From Stropharia rugosoannulata (taxonomy: Eukaryota; Basidiomycota; Agaricomycetes; Agaricales; Strophariaceae), in assembly GCA_028532985.1 (NCBI GenBank), contig JANCIK010000002.1:4216001-4280000 (forward strand): a DNA stretch of 64,000 nt, read 5' to 3'. The translations under genes were made by a program, and so were the position numbers. The notes under the pieces are model-generated. The model did not search any database and was not told the DNA's origin. It saw only the letters and a program-made list of their open reading frames with translations. How positions within the stretch are numbered: the stretch's first letter is position 1; every line of letters begins with the position of its first letter. Shown one piece after another: positions 11,311 through 21,519 of the stretch.

Positions 11311-13398
11311 ATGGCGCAGTTTCATCTGAAAACCGTCGACATACTCTTTCTTGTCAGCATCCTATTCATAATCAGACGCTTATCTTCCCGGAAGAAAACA
11401 ATGCCTCTGCCTCCAGGCCCTAAGAGGCTCCCGTTGATTGGAAACATTCTGGATATGCCTTCATCGCATGCCTGGACAACCTTTGCAGAGTGGAGTAAAA
11501 AGTGGGGTACGTCGTTCTATTGTGACATACCCCTTGGGCGCCGCTAAGGAGGCTACACTGTCCAGGTGATGTAGTCTCGGTATCCATCTTCGGACAGAAT
11601 CTTATCATCCTCAACTCATTCGAAACGGCGTTCGAACTTCTTGATGGGAGTAGCCAAATATACTCTGATAGGCCCGTTATTCCCTTCGGAGGCGAGATGG
11701 TCGGCTGGAACAGAACGCTTGGTCTAGTACCGTACGGGAAGAGGTTTCGTGATCATCGGAAGTATCTTCACAGAACGATTGGCAGTAATGCAGCAGTGTC
11801 GAAGTTCGCTGATTCAGTCATTGAGCGAGAGACACTTCGTTTTCTGCAGCGTATTGCGGCGAGTTCGGATGCGCTAGACGCAGATATCAAGACGTAGTGT
11901 GGCTTTCGTTATCAGTTCTTTTACCATTTCTGATGAGAAATGCAGGCTGGTAGGAGGTGTCATGTTAAACATATCCTATGGATATGAAGTGCAGGAGCAC
12001 GACGATCCGTTGGTGGAACTAGTTGACACAGCTATGGAGCAGTTTGGGTTGTCAATTAATCCGGGTGGATATCTCGTAAATCTTATTCCTACGCGTGAGT
12101 TTCCAGTTATGTACTAGATTCTTAAGCTGGAGACGCTGACGTTATATATTCAGTCCGCCATGTTCCGTCATGGTTTCCGGGAGGCGGCTTTCACAAGACA
12201 GCCAAAATGTGGCGAGAGACGATGGAGGATATGGCAGACAGGCCATACCACGCTGTAAAGGATAAAATGGTCGGTCCCTCAGACTATTTCCATTCGCATA
12301 CTCGAACTAATATAGTAGTATTTCAGATAAAGGGACGCGCACAGCCTTCATTTACCTCTGCGCTGTTGGAAGAGCAAGGGATATCTGGTGAACACGAATT
12401 TGACATTAAATGGGTTGCTGCTTCTTTCTATGCGGGTGGCACGGACACTGTAAGCATCTAATTTGTGCAGTCCAATTTTTACGAGATTCTCTAATAATAT
12501 GATGCAGACGAGTACTGGAGTGAGCGCCTTCTTTCTTTCCATGGTGCTAAATCCAGGGTCAATGAAAAAAGCTCAACAAGAAATTGATTCTGTGGTTGGA
12601 AATACAAAACTTCCTACACTCCAAGATCGTGCGAACTTGCCATATGTCAACGCATTAGTCAAGGAAGTGCTTAGGTGGCATGTGATTGTACCTACGAGTA
12701 CGCTCAGTTTATTTGAAAAGATACATGCAAATTAACACATGTTCGAAATACTACAGGTCTACCCCACCGCGTTAGTGAAGACAATGTCTATAACGGATAT
12801 CTAATTCCGAAGGGGTCCATTGTTTTTGCTAACACATGGTAATACTGCCCTTTAACGCAAGCCTTGCTAATTCGCTGACATCTGTGCAAGGAACATGGCA
12901 CGGAATCAGAGGACATATTCAGAGCCAGAACTTTTCAAGCCCGAGCGCTTTCTTGGTCCACATCCTGAGCGTGATCCAATAGATTTCGTGTTTGGCTTTG
13001 GGCGTCGGTAAGTGGTTACACCCTCACACATGTACAACCACAAATCTCAAATTATACCACGCCACTAGGAGGTGCCCTGGTACGGAAATCTATGGTCCTT
13101 TGTTCCTTCTTCTGTTTGCTGATTGTGAGCGCTAGGCCGACTACTGGCGGATGCAACGTTGTTTACAGCAGTTGCGAGGACGTTGGCAGTGTTCAATGTC
13201 GAGCCAGTGTACAAAGACGGAAAGGAGGATCTTCCTGTTCACATGTACATGGAGGGTACTGTAAGGTATTATACATCACATCCAACATCCATGCTGTCCG
13301 TTCTAACCTACATTCTAAGCCATACCCATCCGTTTAGGTGTTCTTTGACGCCTCGATTTGCGGAAACCCAACAAATTTTGACGAGTGAGCAGACTTAA
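11311..13398 (+). CDS. Cytochrome P450 monooxygenase (P450 B), 11 exons
   Basis: Heme-thiolate monooxygenase; substrate unknown. Exons: 11311-11506, 11566-11893, 11946-12094, 12154-12269, 12327-12449, 12508-12697, 12757-12838, 12891-13007, 13069-13079, 13136-13265, 13320-13398, giving about 506 residues. Key motifs are a membrane anchor (VDILFLVSILFII), hinge MPLPPGPKRLPLIGN, I-helix AGGTDTTS, ExxR in KEVLRW, PERF in FKPERF, and heme loop FGFGRRRCPG. The Cys of the heme loop is encoded by an 11-nt micro-exon (13069-13079). The C-terminus was chosen with an intron at 13266-13319 because this yields SHTHPFRCSLTPR, the usual tail of this subfamily. Every junction keeps frame, so it looks functional. 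It is closely related to P450 C, with the same exon plan including the micro-exon. Confidence 0.92.
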
Positions 13399-13454
13399 AG
13401 GAAACTGTTGATTTTGTGTGCTGTACTGTGCCCAGCATATTCAAAGTATGTCCG

Positions 13455-13530
13455 AGGCAATATCATCGACACACCTCGCAATGGCGCAGTTTCATCTGCA
13501 CTCCGTGACTATCGACATACTGTTATATCT
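13455..13530 (+). pseudogene. Relic of a P450 5' end
   Basis: The 5' leader and first codons of P450 B (about 11287-11350) recur here: CGCAATGGCGCAGTTTCATC is followed by a diverged version of the next codons (TCGACATACT shared). Similarity fades after about 13530, and no hinge, I-helix or heme motif follows. It is a truncated duplicate of the gene start, lying within 60 bases of the P450 B stop. Confidence 0.8.
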
Positions 13531-16250
13531 TACTGAGTTACATATTACGACAACCCCAAGGGTCTATTATAAGAGCTATAGAAGAATTAATAGGATATCT
13601 GAAGCGACTTTGACCTGGCATAAATGATATCACTCTGTTCATTGAATATGACTGTAGAAATGTCGAAAAGGCTGGGGAAGACTGATCATCCCGACGCCAT
13701 TCGGACGACAGAGCATTTGTTATGATGCTCCGTCTTCGCAAGTAGAAATAATTTTGGAGGAATCACACAGAGTAGTGCATTGGGTGAATCGCACAGCTTC
13801 TAATAAGATATACAGGGCAAGAACACGGCGAATCGTTGCAGGTTGCATTGCTGTATGGTTATAGTTAGTTCGGCAGCAATTCTCGGCACGCTTCGCTAAA
13901 ACGCGGTCACATGGAATCACAGTACGCGCCCCTCGAGCCCGAACCACAACCTGCAGAGCCAGTGGCTCAAGGCGCACAGCGAGCAGCCCTCAGTCATCAT
14001 TGTTCCCTTATACTATCTCACTGTTATAGCACCATGTATTGACCGACGTATAGACCTTTCGAACAATTGTGGCCTGTGACCCTCTATCTAAGTGGCACTC
14101 CATTCAACAATCCACCAAGATTATAAATATCGTGCTCCTGCTTCCTAGGTATGTAGAAGCATTCTTTTGGCTGCAAAACATCGATTGAATTTATTCTCTA
14201 AAGAATCTGTTGTCCAAACCGAACGCGAACCAGACGCACCTTAGACTCACACCACCGCATCAGGAGCACACACCACACCCCCAGTCCACACCGCCCACAG
14301 TTACAGATCACCAATGCGCAACGGAGGTGTAACTTTCGAACGCTCGCAGATGGGTTTGGAGAAAATTGAAGATCAGAGGACACTCATCGAAGAGGAGCTC
14401 AGGTCTTGCACGTTCTTGGACAAGAAGCTGACAACTGACGCGTTCAAGCACATTTACCAGTCCGAGAGCAAGATTGAAAACTTGTCTCCAGTCTGGAGGG
14501 AAACAAGAAGGCGATAAACTGGCAGATTCCATTGAAGAAAGCGAAGTTGAAGGAGGCGGATCTATACAAGCCCTTCAAGACGATTATTGCGAGTATACTT
14601 ACTCATTTTAAGCTCAACGACCATTGCCGTTGAGGACACGCATTCAGCTAAAATGCCGCATATCGAAGGGGATGATATGTTGTCTGAGTTTTGGTCACCA
14701 ATGCCATCCGTATGGAAAGCCGGACGCTGCTCTTAAGCGACCGTACACGGTGCAGCCAAATACACACGGCTTGTTGCTGCCGCATGTCTTGCCAGCTTGG
14801 CTGGACCTCAGAAACCTTGTGATTTCTCACAGCCGCAATAGGATATGGCAAAAGGATATTCCCATGTTCGCAAATGAGCTTCATTTATGTCATTGTAAAG
14901 AATGTTACACTATACTTCAGAGCACTTATTGCCATGGGATTTCAAAGTGGTTTACCCAACAGGCGTGAGCGTGTGGCTGTGATACCTTTCCCACGGCTAT
15001 GTTCGTGTTCATCGTAAGCTCAGCGCTTAGTACTCAGTATTCATCACTTGTAGAAGGGGTCCTCATTTAAACGTGTCATAGGGCTTCCATAGGATATGTG
15101 CTGTCTACCTGGAAGATTTGGGGTAATACTGGTCTTATTCCATAGAGGTATTAACACATTTAGCTGCCGTATACTAAGTCCAGTTGGCCATTCTTAATGT
15201 GTTTGTAGAACTGATTTATGTCGATAATATAGCTTATAGAGAGCAAGTTTAATTGGCTTTTGTATTTATACATATATAACTGCGGGTTAATCCATTACCA
15301 CATGTCCATTTCATCCTCATTCTCCGGCTCCTCATCACTAAACTCCACCTGAAAGTCATAATCATCTCCATTTCTATCTTCCAGCTCAGCCATTCTGTTT
15401 ATCAAGTTTTTGTCTGTGTAACTCTCAGTATATGTCGGACTGCCAAGGCATGTTTCTATTTCCAGCATTTATCCGTGGTTAATAATATCCAACTTAGGTG
15501 CAGGCGCAATTCTTACAGATCCCCAGATTATGACAAATACGTGAGTATTTATGCAATAAATTAATTAGACTCTCTGAAGACATCAGTGTAATCACACAGG
15601 GAAATTGGCGAGGATTTATTTGGTGATGGAAATATCCAGAAGGCATTTCTAAAGTTTCCGGAGCAACACAAGTGCAGTAAGTACTGTGTTTGAATGGGAC
15701 TAGAAGAGACGGATATGGTATTCTCAGACAATCCTGCAAGGAATAATTAGACCTTTCAAAGTAAATCATTAGCTCTTATTAATCTTGCTTGGGCTTACAG
15801 AATTAAAGTCAGTTTAACATGGGTTAGGCAAGAGTGCACAGGTGAGACTTAGTACTATGCGCGCATGTAGAATGCTCATGCTAATATAAAACTCTTTCTG
15901 TTCGCTGTACTGCAGTCAATATAACACGAGCATTCGAGTTTGGACGTGCACTTCAGCGCACTCGGAATCTATGGCCAGCGGTGCAGTGCACTGAGTATAG
16001 CGAAAGTACTGGATGTGATGCGTACTCAAATGTTTAATTTATTCTCATACATGTATACCCGGAGTCCTGGTACGTCATGAAACACGGAACAGCGCTGCCG
16101 AACGTATTTGCACACCTCCTTGGCGGTCGCTTAAGAGCGCGACCGTCCGGCTTTCCATAATCTGAGATTAATACTACGGAAGCTGCGACTAACGAAGCCC
16201 CCACTGGCTCTAAAGCCAAGTCTAGTAAACGGGCAAAGGGAACGACACGA
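13531..16250. other. Repeat-rich gene-poor stretch
   Basis: No intact gene was recognised. A block at about 13780-13960 (reverse) matches 45430-45560 (forward). A block at about 14700-14770 (forward) is repeated in inverted orientation at 16095-16165; both can be read as a peptide containing GKPD and ALKRP, but no open gene surrounds either. A forward ORF at 14314-14517 and a reverse ORF at 15494-15769 carry no known motif. The region looks like decayed mobile or duplicated DNA. Confidence 0.5.
15295..15468 (-). CDS. Short acidic ORF, unknown
   Basis: Reverse-strand ORF of 57 residues from ATG at 15468 to TAA at 15295. The last half is strongly acidic (VEFSDEEPENEDEMDMW), while the first part reads MLEIETCLGSPTYTES. 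Such a short acidic end resembles the C-terminus of a longer protein, possibly a transposase, but upstream sequence offers no matching body. Treat it as an unassigned fragment. Confidence 0.25.
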   Translation of the reverse strand: MLEIETCLGSPTYTESYTDKNLINRMAELEDRNGDDYDFQVEFSDEEPENEDEMDMW

Positions 16251-17100
16251 GAGTCAGCACGATCATTACAATCTTCCCCAGACATCTGTATCCAGGCTGT
16301 GGTGCCAGACCCGAAAGAGCGCAATTTGAACTTCCCAAACCTTCCTAGAAAGAAGATCAGCAACTACTGAGTATGTGTTTCCCTGATCAAAATCAAAACT
16401 GAAGAAAACTTCAAAGAGTCTACGGCAATCCCTCAAATTGCTGCTTATGCGAGGTAAAGTTTCCACAACGCTTAGTTTTACAGTAGACTTACGCATCTTT
16501 ATTGGTAGATTTTTATTCATCAGGGTAATCGCCACCTCGTCAACTGCTTCGTCGTCATCCAGAAGCACATGTGCGTATACGTTTTTGTGCGTGATGGTCT
16601 TCATTACTCTGACAAGTTCGATATTTACAAGCACCCTGCCCTATTCGTGAAATATATCCTCGGCGCCGCTTCTCTAAAACCGGAGGTTGTTGGATACGAT
16701 AGCTCTGTTTATTGACAAGACGGCATACGCTACATGGGTGTCTCCCAATTCTCCCTCGACCTCGGGACCTGGACGTTGGTTGAAAGCAGTCCCGTCTTCT
16801 GGCACCGTAGAGCCATTCGTAGTCGCGGCAGAACCTGCTGGAAGGGTCGATCGGAGAGCGGCGATGTTTACTTCATCAAAGATGGCTCGGGAGACACCCC
16901 GAGCGTTCCAATTAATTTTTGCTTTTGAAAGCAGCCAGGAACCTTACTGGGGTCGGGCATATATATGGTTGCTGCTCAGGAAGCCATAACTACAATCGCT
17001 CACGTTAGAAACATTGACACGGCCACAGTGTCCAAGGACATGCGTAATTTCTTGAAAGATTTGGTCCTTAGCCGCATTGTTCTTCAGTATTACGAACCCA

Positions 17101-17109
17101 CCTCACAAG
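17101..17109 (+). repeat. E1 target-site duplication, left
   Basis: CCTCACAAG directly abuts the GGGC start of E1 and is repeated exactly at 18755-18763 after the GCCC end. Nine bp fits Mutator-like elements. Confidence 0.88.
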
Positions 17110-17123
17110 GGGCACCAAGAAAA

Positions 17124-17270
17124 GTCCGTGGCACGTCTGTGGCACGTCCGTGCATCCATGCAACGTTCGTGCAGGCTGCTATAGGTCTGTGCAAAGTCCG
17201 TGCAAATTAGCTGTACGTCCGTGCAACATAGTGACGAGTCCGTGACGACGTCCGTGACACGTCCGTGCGG
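17124..17270 (+). repeat. E1 left subterminal array of GTCCGTGC
   Basis: About ten perfect or one-mismatch copies of GTCCGTGC/GTCCGTGG with spacers of about 2-25 bp, all in one orientation. Likely transposase-binding sites by analogy with subterminal repeats of other DNA transposons. Confidence 0.8.
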
Positions 17271-17945
17271 CTATTCAAGACCGTAGATTAATTCACAACT
17301 ATTCCTGTAACAAATACTCGCAGTGGCTTCAGCTACAAGTAGACTCCGTGATTCGGTATTTTTCAAGCAATGTGTACAGATTATATATGTCTTTCATCCT
17401 TTTGGATGTGATTTCGGACGTAACTTTGCCTCTACTGATATTCGAAGAGGATTAAAAACATGATAACCAGGGCGTGGTATAGTGGAGATGAGTAATATGG
17501 CAGATTACAGTATCAAGGTAAGGTGCTTACCTTCCCTGTCATCTTCAGTGTGCTAGTACATCGAATAGACTGTCTCTAGCACTCGTAGTGACAATCCAGT
17601 GTATCAGAAGGTCTCACACAATGTTGTACTTTTCAAAAATGAATCCATATGAAAAAGTTCCGTCTGGTCACTCATCCCGTGCAAAAGGGGTGAATATCAC
17701 GATGGAAGACATGGTTACTTCTGTTGACGCGGTGACTGAACTATCACTAAGCTCTCGGCGTATGCCATGCCCTTCCACTACATACAAGCATGCCATAATT
17801 TTTCCATCCTAAATGACTATGTAATGATTATATTGAAAAACTGCACTCCGTTAGATAATTGAAGATTTATAAGCATGTCTGCGCTTATGAACTAATTTAG
17901 TTTGTTAAAATACCACTTGTACAAAGTCAGTGTCGAACCTCATAA

Positions 17946-18103
17946 AATCCGTGCATATTTGTATAATATCCATGCAAGTTCATGCACATCCGTGCAACGT
18001 CCGTGTGCGTCCGTGTGCATCCGTGCAGAGTCCGTGCGGGTCCATGTAGAGTCCGTGCGCGTCCGTGCAGATTCTGTGCATGTCCGTGGCGGGTCTGCGC
18101 AGT
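17946..18103 (+). repeat. E1 internal array of GTCCGTGC
   Basis: About a dozen copies of (G)TCCGTGC-like words, some decayed to TCCATGC or TCTGTGC. This second array separates the two unassigned interior segments of E1. Confidence 0.78.
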
Positions 18104-18625
18104 GCCATATGCCCATTTTCAGAGAATCTATTTAATTTCCGACCCCATTAGCCTGACTTGCATCCAAATGTAGCGCTCAAGTTCTATCCCCACATCAATC
18201 CAACATTGACCGGCCGTGCTGGCATTCGTGTAAACAGGAATGCCGAGCCTTCGCCGTAGTCATTTCCATCCATGCCGGGTCACGGCACACTAATTGGATG
18301 ATGTGCCGAGATTGTGCCGAAGCATTTGTAAATTATATGTAAGCCGCATTAGTACTAGAGAATCTTTTCTGCTCGTTGATTTCAAGTTGAATTACGATCT
18401 CCATTATATTCATGGTCCAAGTTGGTATGTGATTAATATTGATAGATTTATTCTCCCAGCAATGAATCATTGGGGATTAATCAGATACAGTGATGATTGT
18501 CTCCCTGAAGCGCTGAACCTTGTATTACACATACAAAGATAAGAAGTAATAGGCCTATTGACACTAGTAAACGACAGTACATATCCAATTCCTCTGCGTC
18601 TGAATATACTTTAGTGTTTTCGTAC

Positions 18626-18740
18626 AAGCCGTGCACGTTCGTGCAATCCATGCAAGGTCCGTGCAAGGTCCGTGCAAATGAAGCCAAATCCGTGCAGTGT
18701 CCGTGCAACACTGCACGGACGCGCACAGGCGTGCACGGAC
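18626..18740 (+). repeat. E1 right subterminal array
   Basis: Copies of TCCGTGCA lie on one side and inverted GCACGGAC copies nearest the right terminus. The final GCACGGAC runs into the terminal inverted repeat. Confidence 0.78.
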
Positions 18741-18754
18741 TTTTCTGTAGGCCC

Positions 18755-18763
18755 CCTCACAAG
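18755..18763 (+). repeat. E1 target-site duplication, right
   Basis: Exact copy of CCTCACAAG at 17101-17109. Joining the flanks across one copy restores the kinase-like reading between QG and FSNELK. Confidence 0.88.
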
Positions 18764-19720
18764 GATTCTCCAACGAGCTGAAACTTGTAACAGCGTTTTA
18801 TGACGCTATATGCGGTACGTGTTTGCATTGGTTTGTCAGGGCTTGCATGTATCTAATCTAATCTACCTATTCTTAGGGTATCGCAAATGATTCGAGAAGG
18901 GAATCCTTCACCGGGATATTAGCGTAAACAGTATCCTGATAGGAAAGCCCGGAGCCAAGGAAGTCTACTGTGTCGTTGTAATTTACCTGGACATGGCAAT
19001 TTTACGCGATAGAATAAAAAGCTTAGCGGGGAAAGATTTTAAAACGGTACGTTTAGTCACCCACATCATGCATATGCAATTGTTCTGACTTTTTTTAATG
19101 GGTACTAGGGCTTTTCAATCCGTGCATATTTTGAGGCATTAAGACGCCAGAGCCTCAAGTACTGCACATCATAACCACATGGATGACCTTGAGTCGTTTT
19201 CTTTACGTTCTTTGCTGGATAATGTGGGTACTATACAAGTCCCGGTGTCCCAAAAACGTCACCCCCAGAGGGACTGAGCTTATGGGAGAGTAGTAATCCA
19301 AAGATTATTTAACATGAAAAACATGCGCTTTACAATGAGGGTATTGACGAATACCTAGAACTATCAGATTACTACGGCAAAGCTGTACATCAGCTTTTGG
19401 ATGACTTACTCGACATCTTTAGAGTCAGATATCTCCCCCAGAACTACAAATACGACGATGCGGACGCGGCTTATTGATTCTATAAAACAATTGAGCTGAT
19501 AAAAAGAAGCAGCAGCGAAGACTCCCGGGACTGCGACCTCTATGCCTCCACTGCCGTCACCTTCTCGCCCATCTGCCACTACAAGGGTATCTAGGCATCC
19601 TTCGTCGGTGACGTAAACCCGTTCATCAGTCAAGCACCGTTCAGAGTCAGACCCAGACGAGGGTCCCTTTATTGCCAAGCGTACAAGGTCTGCGACGCGC
19701 ACTTCTTCTTTAGCTAATGA

Positions 19721-20421
19721 GATCCTTTAAACTTCCTTCCTCGGATATCTTACTAGTACTACTTCTTCACTCGTCTCTCGCATACTATTAATCTATACAG
19801 TACACACTGCCATCATCTGTGCCTTACATATACGTGTTTGTGATATAATATTTGAGTTCCCGTTAATTTTGTTAATGAGCCACCAAGTCTTCGTCCTGGA
19901 CCGTCAGGTTAGCATAGCTTATTTCATGTAATTGAACGATATTTGAAAATAATAGCAAATAAGTACTACGCCTTCATATACACAGTTATTCCTGAACCCA
20001 TTAGTGGCTCTGAGTCAACACGGTATATCGCCTATGCGTTAAACGCGAAATACTTCCTCTTCAAAATGTGACAGGCCGGCTCGTGGCCGTGCATTAGTTG
20101 TCGATGGTGGCTCACGCTCCTGTTATCTCTAACAGCCATCAAATGTAAAGACTTTCGTATCGAAGCACTTTTACTTGATACGGGTATGCAAATGACTACA
20201 CCGCACATAGAAATAAGTGAGTAATGTCGAACACCATGGGCCAATGTGTTTTGTGAATAACACTCGTCTGCAACGTGGGTATCATGAACAAAACTCTATA
20301 GGCCACTTATCAGAGAGCGAGCTTCTAACTACTTTTAATGTTGTTATTCACAGTTTGTATCTGCAAACTTGAGGCCATCGTATGACAGAATCACAGGGTA
20401 TACAATGGAGCACTGGACCAT
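19721..20421. other. Intergenic between the kinase relic and a membrane protein gene
   Basis: No gene recognised. The right 100 bases are the presumed 3' UTR of the reverse-strand membrane protein that ends at 20422. Confidence 0.45.
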
Positions 20422-21519
20422 CTAAGACGAGTCTGACGGATACTGCGGGGGAAGATCTAAGGTAGTGACGCTACTTGCAGGGCGTGAAACAGCTCCGACA
20501 TTGGCGTGGAACAGGTGTGTTAACATTGCAAGCTGCCTTCTCAGACCCACAATCTCTTCATCGAGCCGAGCAGCTTCTGAGGTGCCCACGGACCTGTAGG
20601 TCCGTCCATAGGACCTTGCGCTGTCGTTGGCGCTTGGTGCTTCTGATTTTTCGGTGAGAAGGGTAGTATTAAGGGTGTCCGTAGGGAGTTCCTTAATTTC
20701 ATTGTGTGGGTCCATGAGTAGGCCGGAGATGGGTATAAAAGCGGTGTGGCCTTTCACATGCGGTGTGCTTGGATTTTCCGGGGGGGTCAAATTGAACGGG
20801 GAACTTTTCACTTGCTGTACTAAGCGCGGTCCGCGCAAGGCTTTTTTGCGTCGCCTATAGTATATTATAGCGGCGGATATAGCGAGGAGGACGACCAACC
20901 CTGAACAAAGGCCGCCTACTAGGATGCCGACATTGACCTGAGAGGACCTTTTCTCACTGTGCGAATTAGGTGGGGTGCTTGAGGGAAGAGCTGCACCGGG
21001 TGTTTGGTGGTTTGTCGGTGTGCTGGAAGTTGCTGGCGTAGAACTAGGACTTGCTGTTGGGGTGATAGGTGCTGAGGTGATGATTATTGGGGTAATAAGC
21101 TGTAGCGCCGTTGTTGGAGTCCCGAATGCATTATCAGGCGTTGAAGTTGTAGCATGAGAAACCCCTATGCTCGGTGCGATATTCTGCGTTGGTACAGTGT
21201 TCCCAGAGCTGTCTGTCGATTTATCCTGTGGCTGTTGTGAGAGTGGAACAGTGAGTGGAGGAGTAGACGGTGATATTTTTTCTGGAGCGCTCTCCGTCGA
21301 TGTCGATGTTGTCTGAGTCCCACTGTCTGTCAGTACCGGTGCCTTCGAGCCTGAAGCAGTGTCTATCGGAGTCGGTTTCGGCGGTGTCGATGTCCGTGTT
21401 GGTGGTGGTGTCGGTTCTGATGCCACTGAGATTGCAAAAAGGCCCCCCATCAGGTATAAAATGTGACTTCCTATGAATCCTAATATCATGATCAACCATT
21501 CACCTGCATCTGTATGCAA
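20422..21519 (-). CDS. Single-pass membrane protein with Ser/Thr/Pro-rich ectodomain (paralogue 1)
   Basis: Reverse ORF of 365 residues. A short hydrophobic N-terminal segment (YLMGGLFAISVAS) may be a signal peptide. It is followed by about 150 residues rich in Thr/Ser/Pro, as in heavily O-glycosylated wall-spanning regions. One strong transmembrane helix (VGGLCSGLVVLLAISAAIIY) is followed by the basic stop-transfer YRRRKK. The cytosolic tail has the conserved blocks SSPFNLTPPENPSTPHVKGH and RSVGTSEAARLDEEI, then TTLDLPPQYPSDS. The tail blocks recur in the genes at 44180 and 46618, so this is a local three-member family. The layout resembles fungal wall-stress sensors, but there is no sequence evidence for that role. 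The start is uncertain: a GTACGT donor just upstream (near 21525) is also found before paralogues 2 and 3, and the true first exon may be non-coding or missed. Confidence 0.8.
   Translation of the reverse strand: MHTDAGEWLIMILGFIGSHILYLMGGLFAISVASEPTPPPTRTSTPPKPTPIDTASGSKAPVLTDSGTQTTSTSTESAPEKISPSTPPLTVPLSQQPQDKSTDSSGNTVPTQNIAPSIGVSHATTSTPDNAFGTPTTALQLITPIIITSAPITPTASPSSTPATSSTPTNHQTPGAALPSSTPPNSHSEKRSSQVNVGILVGGLCSGLVVLLAISAAIIYYRRRKKALRGPRLVQQVKSSPFNLTPPENPSTPHVKGHTAFIPISGLLMDPHNEIKELPTDTLNTTLLTEKSEAPSANDSARSYGRTYRSVGTSEAARLDEEIVGLRRQLAMLTHLFHANVGAVSRPASSVTTLDLPPQYPSDSS

Larger units (their letters stand above)
17110..18754. mobile_element. Element E1: MULE-like non-autonomous element, 1,645 bp
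   Basis: Begins GGGCACCAAGAAAAG and ends with the complement of GGGCCTACAGAAAAG, so both ends start GGGC and share GAAAAGTCCGTG. It is flanked by the perfect 9-bp direct repeat CCTCACAAG (17101-17109 and 18755-18763). It carries three arrays of the word GTCCGTGC near the left end, in the middle and near the right end. Interior sequence (17271-17945 and 18104-18625) holds no gene I recognise and no transposase. Its two ends match those of E2 (one identical over 22 bp, the other 22 of 23) but in opposite orientation, so E1 and E2 are inserted in reverse sense to each other. It sits inside the FunK1 pseudogene. Confidence 0.88.
16260..19720 (+). pseudogene. FunK1-type protein kinase, decayed and split by E1
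   Basis: Fragments in several forward frames follow the order of a FunK1 kinase. An N-terminal part near 16395-16440 reads IKTEENFKESTAIPQIAAYA. At about 16510-16700 there is LFVKYILGAASLKPEVVGYD. A glycine-rich region near 16800-16890 contains RGRTCWKGRSESGDVYFIKD. Catalytic-loop sequence HRDISVNSILIGKPGAKE lies near 18910-18960, followed by YLDMAI as the metal-binding segment. A late HHNHMDDLESF occurs near 19170. Stop codons (for example after YDSSVY near 16715) and frame changes break the reading frame. Element E1 interrupts it at 17110-18754, so that YYEPTSQG before the element continues as FSNELKLVTAFYDAICG after it. FunK1 kinases are a basidiomycete-expanded family of unknown substrate. 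Confidence 0.78.
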
